A program made the translations under genes and the position numbers. Below are positions 38,101 through 51,936 of a stretch of 64,000 nucleotides of DNA, in pieces; position 1 is the first letter of the stretch, and every line of letters begins with the position of its first letter. The notes under the pieces were generated by a model. That model worked only from the letters and a program-made list of their open reading frames with translations. It was not told where the DNA came from and searched no databases. The stretch is from Diadema setosum (lineage: Eukaryota > Echinodermata > Echinoidea > Diadematoida > Diadematidae): assembly GCF_964275005.1 (NCBI RefSeq), contig NC_092704.1, positions 11,720,871 to 11,784,870 on the forward strand, in the 5' to 3' direction.

Positions 38101-41100
38101 ATTACCTGGAGGAGAGGTACCTCTCGTGGTTGGAGCCGGAGTGGGTCCTGCGGTAATATACAAACAAAGGGGAAAATAAATCCATAGCAACCTTTTTAAT
38201 GAAATTGATCTGGCCATAGCTAACAACTAAAAATGCTCTTAGTTCACTTATTATACCGTTTATAGCGCACGGAGTGAATGCAATGTGTCTATAATCTATA
38301 CATGGATAGAGATAAGTCATAGTATATTCCTTTTCTGCGTATCTAGAACTTTTAAGGATCACGACCGACACGTTAGATAGAACTGCTTGAATTTTAATCG
38401 TGAACGAGAATTTTCCGTTTGAACTCACAAGAACTTGTCCACACAAGAGTGTTGTTTTTGAATAAGTCGCTTAAAGTGCACCTACCCTGACAGCCGTAGA
38501 CCTCGATTTCATTTCCCAGATTAAGTGCATCTCCAAAGGTTGCTTCGATAGCTCGCACAGGCCCCAATTCGGATGGAAGCCAGAGGTTCGTTGGAGCAGA
38601 GTCACTCAAAGAAAACGTCACTTCGCCCTATGAAGAATACAAAGAAATTAATCAATGCATTAGTACAACTTTCCAATTTGATGTCTGGACCAAACAAGGT
38701 TCAGAAAATGCAAATGCAAATCTGGAAAATCAAATATGTTTGAAATACGACTGCAATAAAGGGGTAACATAATAGTGTCTTTCCAAGAAAGATAACAAGT
38801 TTTAGTACGATAAATCAGAGAAGATGATCAGTAGAGATTTGACAGCTAGGACTGGTACACTGAAGAAAGAGGATATTGTTAAGCATTTCTCTATCATTCA
38901 TGGTCATTGGATATCGTATAAAGTGCTTTAGGGTTGTACGTGTAAATCAACACTCAAAACACATAATGGGTTAATAGAAGATACAGGCGAAATCCCGCTC
39001 ATTTTCCTTTTATAACGTATTAATACAAGAAGTGGTAAAGTATGTTCTGTGTAGAACAAGGGAATACTAGTCTATTTAGGATTTACCCGACTCTCTGACT
39101 CTCCCGATCCTGAACCGGAGAAGTCACCAGATCCTGATTCTGTGCTCTGTGCAGGAACAATAATCCATTCATCTCCTTCTGCGCGCTTGATCCTGAATAC
39201 TACTGTAGTCATTGTAGGGAAGCTGCTGGCAGGTAGTTTGATTCCTCTGATAGTAGTAGGCTGACTGAAACTGGCTTCGTATGTCAAGGTAGTGACTTCT
39301 TGCAATGGCTCTTGTGGCTCGTAGCATTCTGAAAAGAATGGTCAATCGTTTGTCTCAGTTATTGGGTAAAATATTTTGGCCATACCATAGCGTTCCACTA
39401 TACCGTTGATGTTTATACTAATGGGACATGAATCATATTAGAATGGAATGGAAATTACCTGGTGCTGTTGTTGGTTGTTCAGTTGCTCAAGTGGTATATG
39501 TGATGGTCGACTGAGTAGCAGATGTCTCCACTACTACCACTTTAGTTGTTGGTGCAGATTTTGTTGGGGGATACATAACAATGTATTGTATTGTAGCGTT
39601 GACAATCTCCTAAGTCTTAAAATGCCACCAGTAGTCAATCTAGAACATTATTCTCAACTAAATTCCATGCTTTAAATTGGGATAGCAGGGAAGTGTTAAC
39701 TTACGAGATTAATTTATACAGAAAGCTCATTTGCCAGAGAGAGAGAAAAAAAACCCAGAACAAGGCTTTACCCATTGCTGTAGTCTGAGCAGGAGTAGTA
39801 GTAGTAGTAGAAAGAGTTGTGGTCTCCTCCGTCCTAGTAGTACCCATCGGAGTTGTTGTGGTAACAGCTGTGGTGGTAGCTTCAGTGACTGTTGTGGGTT
39901 TCGACGTGGTGGTAGGTACAGATGTAGTTACAACGGTTGTAACTACTGTTGTTTCCATGCCCGTTGCTGATTAATAAAACAAAAATGAATCGGAAATCCA
40001 AGGTGAGAAACGCACGTTGCAGAATGTGTAGTGTGAAATTGTTGCTATAAGTTGAGTGCACTGTTATAAAGTACCAGAATAATCAGCAAGAAATATATGG
40101 ACATAAACCTACCAAAGCAATAACATGCCAATTATCCTTTTTTTCTTTGTGATTACTTAAAATTCTGAAGTTGATGTGTCGTTGGAATATCAGCAGTTAC
40201 CGGTTATATATGAATGGATCATTACACGATCAAAAGAGATGCTTGATTAGGACAAAAAATAAAATAATTGAAATTACCAGTCTCGATACATCCTCTGAAT
40301 GTCACCGTCAATTCCGAATCTGCCACGGTGTAGTCGTCAGGAAGTGTGATTTCGAAATAAACTTCATTCAAACCAGTCAAGGGTTCAAGCTCGTACATTC
40401 CTGAAGTCTGATCGTCTCCGGGTTGAGCTGTAAATTCGCGTTCAACATCCCCATCGCTGGACGAGAGGACACGAATTGTAACGCTATCGGGAGGTGAACC
40501 ATTGGTTGTGCTTATGCTGACAGCTGATATCTTAATCGTCAGGTCTGAGGTGTCATCGACTGATTTGACAGTGACCTTCACTGTCCTATCAGAAGTAGGT
40601 TCGCTCCAAATGTTGGTTTTCTTGTTGTCAAGTAAAACTTCCAATTTAGTATCAAGATCCACGCCATCCAGTGGTTTTCTGCAGGCACCTAGTAAATAAA
40701 AGAAATGTCTTGGGTGTAGACGGGCGTAACGACGAATTTGTAGGGTACAATATTGTTAAGTGAACAGTAACACGTTCGTTATCCAGTAAAACTTGCAAAT
40801 TAGTGTCAAGATCCACTCAATCCAGTGGTTCTTTACAAGCACCTGGTAAACAAAAGAAATATCTTGAATGTAGATAGGTATGACCACGATGACGACGAGT
40901 ATGAGGCGTACATTTGTTCAGCAAACATGACACGTTCAACTCATTCAGAGATAGTACCATTTGCATTCAGTCATTTGTTTAGTGTAAGAAACAGACTTGC
41001 TTCCTGAATACATTTAGGCAGAATGTAGATGAAGATCAGGTTACGTTAACGCGAAAAATTGTCCAACTGCCCTCCAGTAATAAATGAAATTCTGCAAGTT

Positions 41101-44100
41101 TCGATTCTGGCGACAGAAGTCCTAGAAAAACGAAAGTAAAAAAGTACCTGGCGTTGTAAATTCCTGCCTTGCTCTAGTTGTTGATGTAACAGTTGTCTGA
41201 GTTGTAGTTGTTGCTTCAGGAGTTGCAGTAGTTTGTTCAATCACAGTTGTTGCTCTTTCGGTTCCCGGTTTGGTTGTTGTTTCTGTTCGTGTCTTGGTCG
41301 TGGTGAATTCTGTTTAATTATCAATGAGATAATGTGCAGTATGTAACACGCCTCTCCAGCATATTAACCTAGACCCCGTTTACAGTGAGTGAAAAGACCG
41401 GGCTCAGCCCGGCCTTTCTTTCACTGGAAACTCTGAAAAAGGCCAAATGCCGTTCTACATATGGCCGCGCATTTGGCCAAGGTCTGGAAGCATTCTGGCC
41501 TTTTCTCACTGTAAAAGGAAACTGGGCCAAATGCGGTACCAAATAATCGTTTGTGTAGAAGCAGAGCGCCACTATGACAAATATTAAAAGTTTCATTAAA
41601 AGCCCGGGCCGAGCCCTCCACTGTAAACCAAACAGAATTGCGCGGCCGAGTACCGCGATAATTGAGGCCGTGCTCGGCCTGGGCTCGGCCCGGGCTCGGT
41701 CCAACCCTGCACTGTAAACGGGGTATAAGCAACCACATTGCACGGGGGGGGGGGGGGGGGGAGGGAGAAAAAAGTTGTGGCGAACGACCCTTATTAATGG
41801 TATTACGAAACATTAAGAAGGAAATGCAGTCTCAGGGCAAGAACAAGAAGATGAAAACTATGAAATTTACCTGGCAGTCCCGATGTTGTTTTTTCTGTAA
41901 TATGTGGATAATATGAAGAGATATACACACATTAATAAATCGGCTAGAAAGTCATCTCCAGATGGCCGAGGTAGAAAAGTGTCCTTATTCATTGACTCCA
42001 TCTTTTCTGAATGATAATAAACTATTTCTTCCTATTTTATTTTCTAGAAAGCATAGCCTCTATCGTATGTGATTTAAAAAAAGACATACAAAACGGTACA
42101 TGAAAGAAATGCACCGAAAGCATAAGCTTGTTGGGCGTTTCGCTCTCAGTTCTTATGAAAACATGAACATGAACAATCGCTGTCGAATTCAATGGAGTGT
42201 AACCGAAGACTTGACAAATTTGATATCCTCTCGGTCTGAGATTAAAATGACTCGTTATTTTGTCGGTTAGAACAATTAGATAAGTAGAGAAGTCTCAATG
42301 GCAAAGGGCAATTCATACTCGAATTACGGCTACACACTTGGAAAAACCCCCCAAAACATTTGTTGTAGCGAGAAAACGACTGGCACAGAGAATGATATTG
42401 AAAAAAATGTATTTGTCAGCAAAACTGACATAACTTTCTTACTTTTTTATCCGAATATAATCACATATTCATTGTTCTACTAAGAAACTTGTAAACTGTT
42501 TAAAACTAACTTTAACTGCATGGGAATTCCCCTTTACAATTCTTTTGACAACAGCTGTCTATTAAGGCATCTCATGGTCTAATAGGCGCGTCGTAGCAGT
42601 AGCATCACAGATCTGAAGTTGCACAATATGAAAGTGACACGCTTATGGCTAAATTTTCATATTCTGTACTTTTGCTTGACCTTTGAATCTTGCGGATACT
42701 GTTCACAATTTATCTTTTCCTTTCATTTACTTAGCTATTATGATGGTATGTGTCGTCAAAAAGGTGCTAATCAAATATAATCGTGATAATATAGTCTTAC
42801 CTTCGCTTCTCTGTGTTGTTGCTACACCAGTGGTCGTGCTTACGGTTGTAGTTTCCTGGGTTTCTGTCGGATTAAAAAAAAAGAATTCAGAACAAAAAAG
42901 AACCCGATGTCGATGTCGCCTTCATTCACAGTTTCGAAGCAAGCAAATCTGACAGATATGCACAAAGCTTTAACGAAACAAAAAGTTGATGCATCGACGT
43001 ACTGGGCATTCTCTATGTGCTTGAAATAATCTTGCCCGTGATATACAGTGTAATGTTCTCCTATTAGAGCAACCACAATTGGGTGACGGAGCACTTGTCT
43101 GAAATATACAACACTGCCTTTACTTAAATATACGTTACGCTTCAGCATTATCAATTGCTGTTGTTACCGATCCTTGAATATGGAGCCAAAGTTTGATTAG
43201 CCTGGGATAAAGGCTAAAATATGACTCAATCAACTTCAGCTTTATTTGATGTCACATCTCTCTCATCGTGTGTATATTTACTTGGTGTACTCTACTTTCT
43301 GATTACAATTGACAATTACTTCTTTTGCACACTCCAGGAAGAGGGGAAGGAGGAGGATGGGGTTTGAACGGTACTCACTGCATTCGTCACAGCAGCCACT
43401 CGGGTAATAAACGTCGTCCTACACATTGAACATAATAAAGCATAAAGTGTATTATTGCTTAATGCTACTTTTGATATTTGAAACACTATCCCCATGTGAT
43501 TGATGCAAGTGACTTCATCATGCTCCATTCAGGAACCATCTGATATTAAACGCTTATGACGCTTATGACGCATAACTTTTTTTTTTTTCATTTTGTGGTT
43601 TGGAGTACTTATCAAGGGTCCCATCATCTTGTAATTTTGCTTTCATATCCATTATCTTCATTAATTCTTTATGGCCAAGAGTCGTAGGTAAAAAAAACAA
43701 TAGTTATCATATTTGTATTTTTATGTTGGCATCATTATCCTCATGATCTTTGTAATGAATATCATTATTATTGTTTTACACGTACAATAATATCCCGGTG
43801 ATTGCATTGTTTGCAATAAGACTCAATGACTACAGGTTGCTCGGTTTACAATACGAGGAGATGATGGTATCACAGAAAGAGGGGAATCGTTGGAAAGCAT
43901 AGAACTTCTCTAAATTCCAAAAGAGACGCATTGATTTCAAAACGCGAAGCCAGCAAAAGAGGACAACAGAGAAAACAGCGAAAATTCGCCATGACTTGCT
44001 TCTGGTATCCCCTACGTAATAGCCAGTATCGTTTGTAGATTATTCCAATATTAGCACCACAAGCGAGTCGTTGAGGTATTACGAGCATAACAGGCAAGGA

Positions 44101-47100
44101 TATGGGCGGGAAAATTGAAGATAATAAACCGTCACAGCCGGATGGGCGATAATAGTTTGCCTATAGACAACTAAATGACTGTTATTGTCTGAATGTAAAT
44201 ATGTTCAGTGTTTGTCTCCTCTCTCTGTCTTCTTTTTGATAGGTATACAGTCAAACCTGCTTCGCGACCACCTTCCTACAGCGATCAACTGCAGGTATAC
44301 GGCCACTAAAGAAATTCCCTCCGAGAGACAAGCCTTGTGAAAGAACCTGTCATAACAGTCACCAGTCTACAGAGGGCACACTTTTCGTCTCACTCGGGTG
44401 GCCGCTGTGAACAGGTTTGATTGTACATGTATATGTTATTACAACATACTTACTATAACACATCATTATGAACGAAAGGGGGGGGGGGAGGAGAGAGAGA
44501 GAGAGAGAGAGAGAGCGAATCCTGTACCCGGGGATGTTTTTTACATTGATACTCACATCACATTGCTCTGAGCAGTTGTAAACTTGGGCCACCAATTCTC
44601 GCAATCCTGAGGTTCCGCAGATCATGACGTAACAGGGAACTTCCTTTTTGACGTTATAGATCACTGAGCCAGGCTGACGCAGCACACACACACACGTACA
44701 CATTATAATTGATATATTTATATTTGTAACCATGCATCACAAAACTAATAATAAAAAAAAAAACAAAACACGCATGCCAAGTTTTTACATGAGGACTTAA
44801 AATAGGTGATATTGGTCAATCTAGTCAATCTTTGGTCTTTATATTTCCTAAAAGAGCAATTCTTCTCCAAGATAATTCCTGTGTTTGGGCTCAAACAGTG
44901 ACTTGGAAATTGTGATTTCTGCAATTTGTCTCATTATCAAATAATGATTTACTGATAAAACGTGATAAATGTCAGTTTACTTTCATAGGCACAGGGGGAT
45001 GCCTAACGCAACTTTAAAAACGTAAATTTCTCAGTTCAAAACAGTCAATCAAACAAACGATGTCCACATCATCAGTGAGGCTTACCTGAAATGTCACGCC
45101 TTCGTAAGTGCACCCTGAAAGAAGAAAGAGCCAGAAAATATTTGATTAAGAATAGTTTATATGACTATCAATGCCCTGAAGTGTAAATGAAGCCACATCA
45201 TAACAATTCCATGTAAAGTTCACATTTAACGATATCGAAGCAATTGCTTTTATTGGTTTATAAAGTATTGCGTTTTGATAAACCTGTGTAAATCGTTATA
45301 CAGCAATGTCTTAGAATCACCAGACTAACACATAACTGAACTAAAGTCGACTTATACACTGTATAGTCAGCACGCGCAACACTATAAACTATAAAGCCAG
45401 GCAACGCGTATCTCACGCTCGAAAGTACATGTACAGTGTAGGTTGATACGACCACAGCAACAGATGCATTGTACAGATTTGATCCTGTCATTTGATCAAC
45501 AAAAGCGAATTACAAAAGTAAATCCACTTGAAAATTTGCTTGATCATAAGCCCTGCAGGAAGAAACGTTGTAATAATGCTGGGAAAACGGATTATACGGC
45601 AAGATAAACAATGGCGGATTGTAGATAGTATGAACGAAATTGTTATAGCGCAGATTAAAAAAAAAAAAGTTCATCACAGTGTTTGTAGTAAAACACATTC
45701 CAAGTGCGTTTAGCCCAACAATTCTCTCTGTATTTGTTGCGCGTTAAAGAAATACACTCACCATCGAGGGGAAGACCTTTAACTGTCGTAGCTGATGAAA
45801 AAAACAAAACAGAGAAAGATGTCAAGACTTATTCCCATGCTGTACAAAAACTCGGAAACAGAATGTATGATAAGTATTTTTTTCTTTGACAATCTTTTAC
45901 TTTTCTTACTTTCTTTCTTACAAATTAGTTAATTACAAAATGATGCAAATTTCATTATGACAACATAAATTCTACATTATCAATGTTACGAATGGAACAG
46001 AAAGAATTTTGTATACAAAAAAAAAGGATAAAGAAAAGCTAAAGGGAAAGGAACAAACACATCATACAGAAGGGAAAAAGGCACCCATCCCCAACCAACC
46101 CCATGTATAGTGAACGCGCTCAAATTCTCACTCAGTGAGTCATTCAAATATATAAATCCCAAAATGATACAAACAGGGAAGCATTAGTTATGGGTGTGTA
46201 GGAAGGTAAAAAAAAAAGTAAACAAACAACAACAAAAACTCAAACAATATTACATCTTACAAACTGCCTAACACAATGATAAAAAAGGTTCAATGAAATT
46301 AAAATACTACACTTACATTCCCTAAATATATAACTCTTTCCCATTTAATACATGTAACCTTATTTTAGAAATTTTAATAGCTAATTCCTTTTCCTGATAT
46401 CTATAATTTATTCGCTCAAGGATACACTCCTTTTGATGCGGAAAAATATATGATTTATTTTATAATTAAAATAATGGTATCGCACATTTTGATTTTAGAG
46501 AGTTTCCTTGAATTCCCATACAAATCAAATTCTAGTCAATGATGTCTATCTCCCTCAAATCAAATCTATCATTTCTTGCCAAGTTCTTTGAACTTGTTCA
46601 CAAAGCAGAAATATATGTGGATACGTCTCCTCCTCCCCCCTTTTTTTTTACAAAAAGAACATGACTTTAGCTGCAAATCCAAATATATAAAGTAGTATAT
46701 AAGGTAACCATGTAGTGACTTATATTGAAATTCCCTATATTTACCGTAAATTACTCTACGTCTTATTCTCAAAAATATTTCTTTAATTTCTTCCCTATCA
46801 GAATTATATTGATTACGCCCATCTCGTATTTGTAAATAAGGAAGTTATTGTAATCTTCCTGAAGTTTTCTAGAATAATCATATATTTTCTTTGAATTAAT
46901 CTACAAAACACACACACACACACACACAAAGCTAACGTCTCATTCCCTACTCATTGAACAGCGGGGTCAGGGTTCGCATCATTTTCAACTGGACACTGCG
47001 GCTTCATAAATCTGGTTACTTTCACTAGATACAGGAGGAAATTTACCTGTGTCTCTTCTTTTCACCATCTACTTCAAGGACAAGTCCACATTCATATACA

Positions 47101-50100
47101 TGTGGATTTAGTGAATGCAACAATATTAGTGGAACACATCAGTGAATGTTTGGGGAAAATCCGACAATCCGTTAAAAAGTTTTGAATTTTTAAAGTATCT
47201 GCGCAATCACTGCTGGATGAGAAGACTACTACAGTGTATGATGTCACATGCGTAAAACGATATAAGGAAAATAAAAAGAGAATTTCACACAACTTTACTT
47301 TTTGAATAAAGTGCATATATGTCTTCGACTTGTTACTGACGTATGTCAAGGGTAATGTCATTCCCCCTGCCTTCTGAAAGAGAGAAGCTGAGTGTTCTTA
47401 TGTTATGAGAGAAAAGTGAAAATACAGTATGTTGAATTTTCTTTATACTTTCTTTATATCGTTGTACACATGTGACATCACGAGCCATAGTAGTCCTCTC
47501 ATCCAGCCGTGACTGAGCAGAAACTTCAAAAATTCATAACTTCTGAACGGATTGTCCGATTTTCCTCAAACTCTCATTGATGTGTTCTACTAATATTGCT
47601 GCATTCACACAACCCACATGTCTATGAAGGTGAACTTGTCCTTTAAGTTTAAGAATTTCCTATGAGTTGCCACAAATTGCAGTGTTCCTTCCGTTTTGTC
47701 GTTTTTTTTAATTCTTCATGACCATTCTAAATCCACCTTGTTCACTTGTCGTGATATCTTAAGAAGTATAAATGGGAGTTATAAAGGACATGTTTAATGG
47801 GGTGATGGGAGGAATCACGTAAAGAATAACTCGTAAAGCAATACAAAAAAGTACTTACTACTTGCTGTAAAAGCCGATGCATGAAACAAGAAAAAGATAA
47901 ACAACGGCATTTCAAAAATCAAAAAACGATATGTTATAAAGTGTGTATATATATATCTACATATTAATATATAAATATATATATTCGAGCAAATTTTTCT
48001 AAATCCTTAGGTGATTTTTTTTTAAATATCAATTACATATAGAGGTTCATTCACCTGTCTCTTCGTACTGGATACGTTATATGTAGCATATAACGAAGGT
48101 GACAAATATGATTATGATTATATGATCATTACTGTTATTATCATCATATTATCCAGTTTCTGTTCCCTGGTAATACGTTGTTACCATCCGTATAAAGAGT
48201 ATGAGCGAAAATACGATTCTGGGTGGAGGCTTTTGGATTACCCTAACACAAGCTTATATACATGTACACATATCATGCGCGTATGATACGAATTTCCGAA
48301 GTCATGGGCATAGATAATGACTGTGTGCGAGAATGTGTTAGATTGAATGTCAGGCGTGCATGGGTCAACCAGTTTACAAATTATTGCCTTGAGTTTACGT
48401 GTAAGATTAATAATCACGGAATAATGAGATATAAAGAAATATGGATTGTGGCGCGCTTACAACATCCGTCACAGCATCCCGGAGGGTAGGTCGTCTGAAG
48501 AGAGAAAGAGAAAAGCTAACGTTAAAGCTAAAGCTAAACTATCACACGCATCCTTGTTCAGTGACTCACAAACATGTAAGCTTTAAACACACCTAAAAAC
48601 AGCAAGACCTCCCGTTAGGCTACAGTGCCATGACCTCATAATTTGATTGTAAGCTGTCAAGGCATATTCAGACTGGTCAGTACATTAAAGATGCAACTAT
48701 TAACGGTAGGTTGACACATGCTACCATCATCATTGTCAAATGTCCAATGTTTGCATTGTGTTCAGATACTTCAACCTTAATTGTTGTTTCAATTATGTCA
48801 TGTTCAACATTGTTTATTTTGTATATGATTTACTTTTTTAAAATAAATAAACAAAACAAACAAACTTACCGTACACGGCATCTCACATACAAAGTCTGTC
48901 CTGCTGAATAACCCATTGTCCAAGCATCGGAAAACTGTGCAGTTGTCATTAGGATCCTGCAGCGACTCGCTCGTCTGCATGAGTAGCCGATGAGAAACGT
49001 TTCAGACACGATCGAACAAGATACGAAAGAGGGGACGGTGCATTCACAGTATGCGGCAATAAAATGATTAGGCATACTTGATTTTTGTCACGTTTTGCTG
49101 TTTGAAGATCAGGGGGAAAATAATGCATATACATGATTTTATGAGCTGATGTCTCCATTTCCAGAAAGTGATATTTTTATGACCCTACCTCGGAGTATTT
49201 TCTCCCGCCCTGTCCATGTGCATGTCTTTATTGATACATACAGATTCCTATGATTTATTTTAAGTGTAGGCTCATATGATATAATTACGCGTAACACGTG
49301 TTTCTCACTCGCATTGTGGGCATGCGATTGGATCGACGGGATCTTACGTACCTGAAGAACAGTGCCATCGATTTCACATTCTAGGAAGAAATGGACACAC
49401 ACACAAAAAAAATGGTTTAGATTGGTTCATCGTTAATGAAAAAAGCTATGAAGTCCAGACATTATGAAGCATTCGAGAAGTGTATGTGTCATGTACACAA
49501 ACAAATATTTCCATATTGTATTCAAGTAATGTTAAAAAGCGTGATACATGTTATTGTAACATGTTATTAATTAATGCGTTCTGTTTCACTCAAGCAAAGC
49601 ACGTCAAAGTGGAGAGAGTTTCCTTCCCAAATGCTTCGGCAAGTTAATTGATAAATGATTGAGCAACCAAGTAAGTAGTTAACTATGAAGAAGTCAGTTT
49701 TTCATAATAGGATTAATTTCATAAAACGGAATCACGACGCCAACACGCAGTTGGTCGTCACGAAACTAAGATAAAATTTACCCGTGATTGGCGTTGTCAC
49801 TATGGTGGTCCTCTCGGTGTAAATTTCACTCGATGGCGCTGCAGTAGTAGTAGCTAACATCACAAATGAATATTAGAATGAAAGGAGAAAAGATTAATAT
49901 TTTGTCCGAAGCGTCGTTTAGTGCCATATTGACTAGATGCACTGACTTCGTACACATCTATGCGAAGCAGAGAAAATGGAAACACTAGAGAGACGTTATA
50001 AAATGCAGGAATGAAATTGCGAAAGCGAATGACGCCTCAAGTTCATTCGTCATGCGACTTTGACATCACCGGTATAGTACTTATCCTGTCGACATAGCCT

Positions 50101-51897
50101 AATATAGCCTATAATAGCCTAATACAGACCTCCCAACCTTTCTGACTGAAAAACAGGGTTGTTTTTATGGTAGGAAAGAGAGAACCCAGTTACCATAAGA
50201 GTGTGTAGTGAAATGATCAAGAAGAAAAAGGAAAATCATATCGAAACAAGACCTGGAAATGGTCAAAATTTTGACTCTTTTCTCCAAATTTAGAATGGTT
50301 GGGATGTCTGCTAAAAAACATTCAGGAAAAAAAATGTAGATATTGAAAGATGGTAAGGCTCTACCAACCTGGGACAGTAGGTACTGTTGTTGTTTCCACG
50401 GTGCGGGTAGTACCGGATGTGGTGATGGTCTTCGTAGTGGTCAACAACTCTGTCTTAGTTGTCTCAGGTGCTTGCGTTGTGGTAGGAACAGGAGTCCTCA
50501 CTGCAGTCGTGGTTTCGACGACAGTTACTGATGTTCGGAAAATGTGAAGAATAAAACCAAAATAAAAGCTTACGGTGGACACAATTATTTCTGACTATAT
50601 CCGAAACTTTCCAACGGCAGAGAGTTGGCACTGTTTCCAGGTATGTTAATCAAGCGAAAGTTGTTAATTTAGTTGGATTGGCAATTAGTCAGTTGCAATA
50701 GTCGTGAGTGGTTCCACGCTATGATATCAGTTTGCAAATCAGATCAACTTTCATTATAGGAGCATGCTCTTACACTTTGGTCATTCCGGTTTTCGAATAG
50801 GATGATTCTCGTAGGATGAGGTTCAAAGCCTTCAAACTGCAAAACTGAGACTCCTTTTTTACTTTTCATAATTTATAGTACTTTAAGCGTGTAAAAATTC
50901 CAACAACATGACTTACACCGCAGTTGTATAATTTGACTTTTTCTGTGATATCTAATTAATGCTTGAAAGACTAGTTTTGCAAGCAGATCATCATGTGGGA
51001 TGGTTTTGGAAAAATCGCACTTTCTTCCTGACGAACACACACACACACACACACAACTGCATCGTATGAATTGTGAGATGTCTTTTGATGCATTTTTGCA
51101 TATAAGAGTAGCATGATACTCATTTTCCCTTGCATTGTTTCAACAGAGAACATTGTCAGTTTCTTTTAGAGAAAGTATGAACCGAAAGAATTGATTTCTC
51201 TGTAAAATAAGACAATTTTACCTTCTTCTATACATCCGAAGAATTCCGCATTCAAGGACAATGCGGACTCGTCAGCCTGAGCAACAATCAACACGAGGTC
51301 TCTTAGCGCTGGTAAACCGGATGGAAGTTCCAGTCGATCACCCTCAAGGGATATCGGCTCTACAGCAACTTGGTTATTGTCGGCATCGACGAATGGTTTG
51401 AAAGTCGTATCCCTCACAAGGAAACGGACGTCCGACAACGACTGTGGTGGCTCCGATGCGGATGTTATGACCACTCGTCGTACGATGACAGATTCGGAAA
51501 ACTCGACGACCACGACGTTTGGACTCGCGAAAGAAAACGACGCTGTCGAGTCATATGTCTCAGGTACCTCGCTGACATCGAAACTCGACCTTCTTGTACC
51601 TATATTTACTTCGACTCCGAGACTGGCCATTGGATCCTCACATTGACCTGAAACAGAATAGTAATGATAATGATAATAGTGACAACAATGGTAATGATTA
51701 TGATAATAATCATCATCATAATCATAATAATAGCAATCCTAATAAAAAATAACATAAGGACAATACAAGTCAAAAATAACAGTAACGACAAGAAGATCGA
51801 ACAAATAAGAGTGATACAGAGATACAATAATTGATAACTGACACAAATATTATCATTTTCTAGCGTCAAAATACTTTCGTTAAACCAGGATGGAATA

Positions 51898-51936
<39 letters not shown>

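Noticed and set aside
41421-41813. Two overlapping minus-strand frames of 124-130 codons
   Set aside because: They cover the palindromic MITE and a poly(G) run. Composition follows the palindromes and no homology is seen.
43870-44097. Minus-strand 75-codon open frame
   Set aside because: No recognisable domain, no phase-1 splice frame, and inside a VWC intron.
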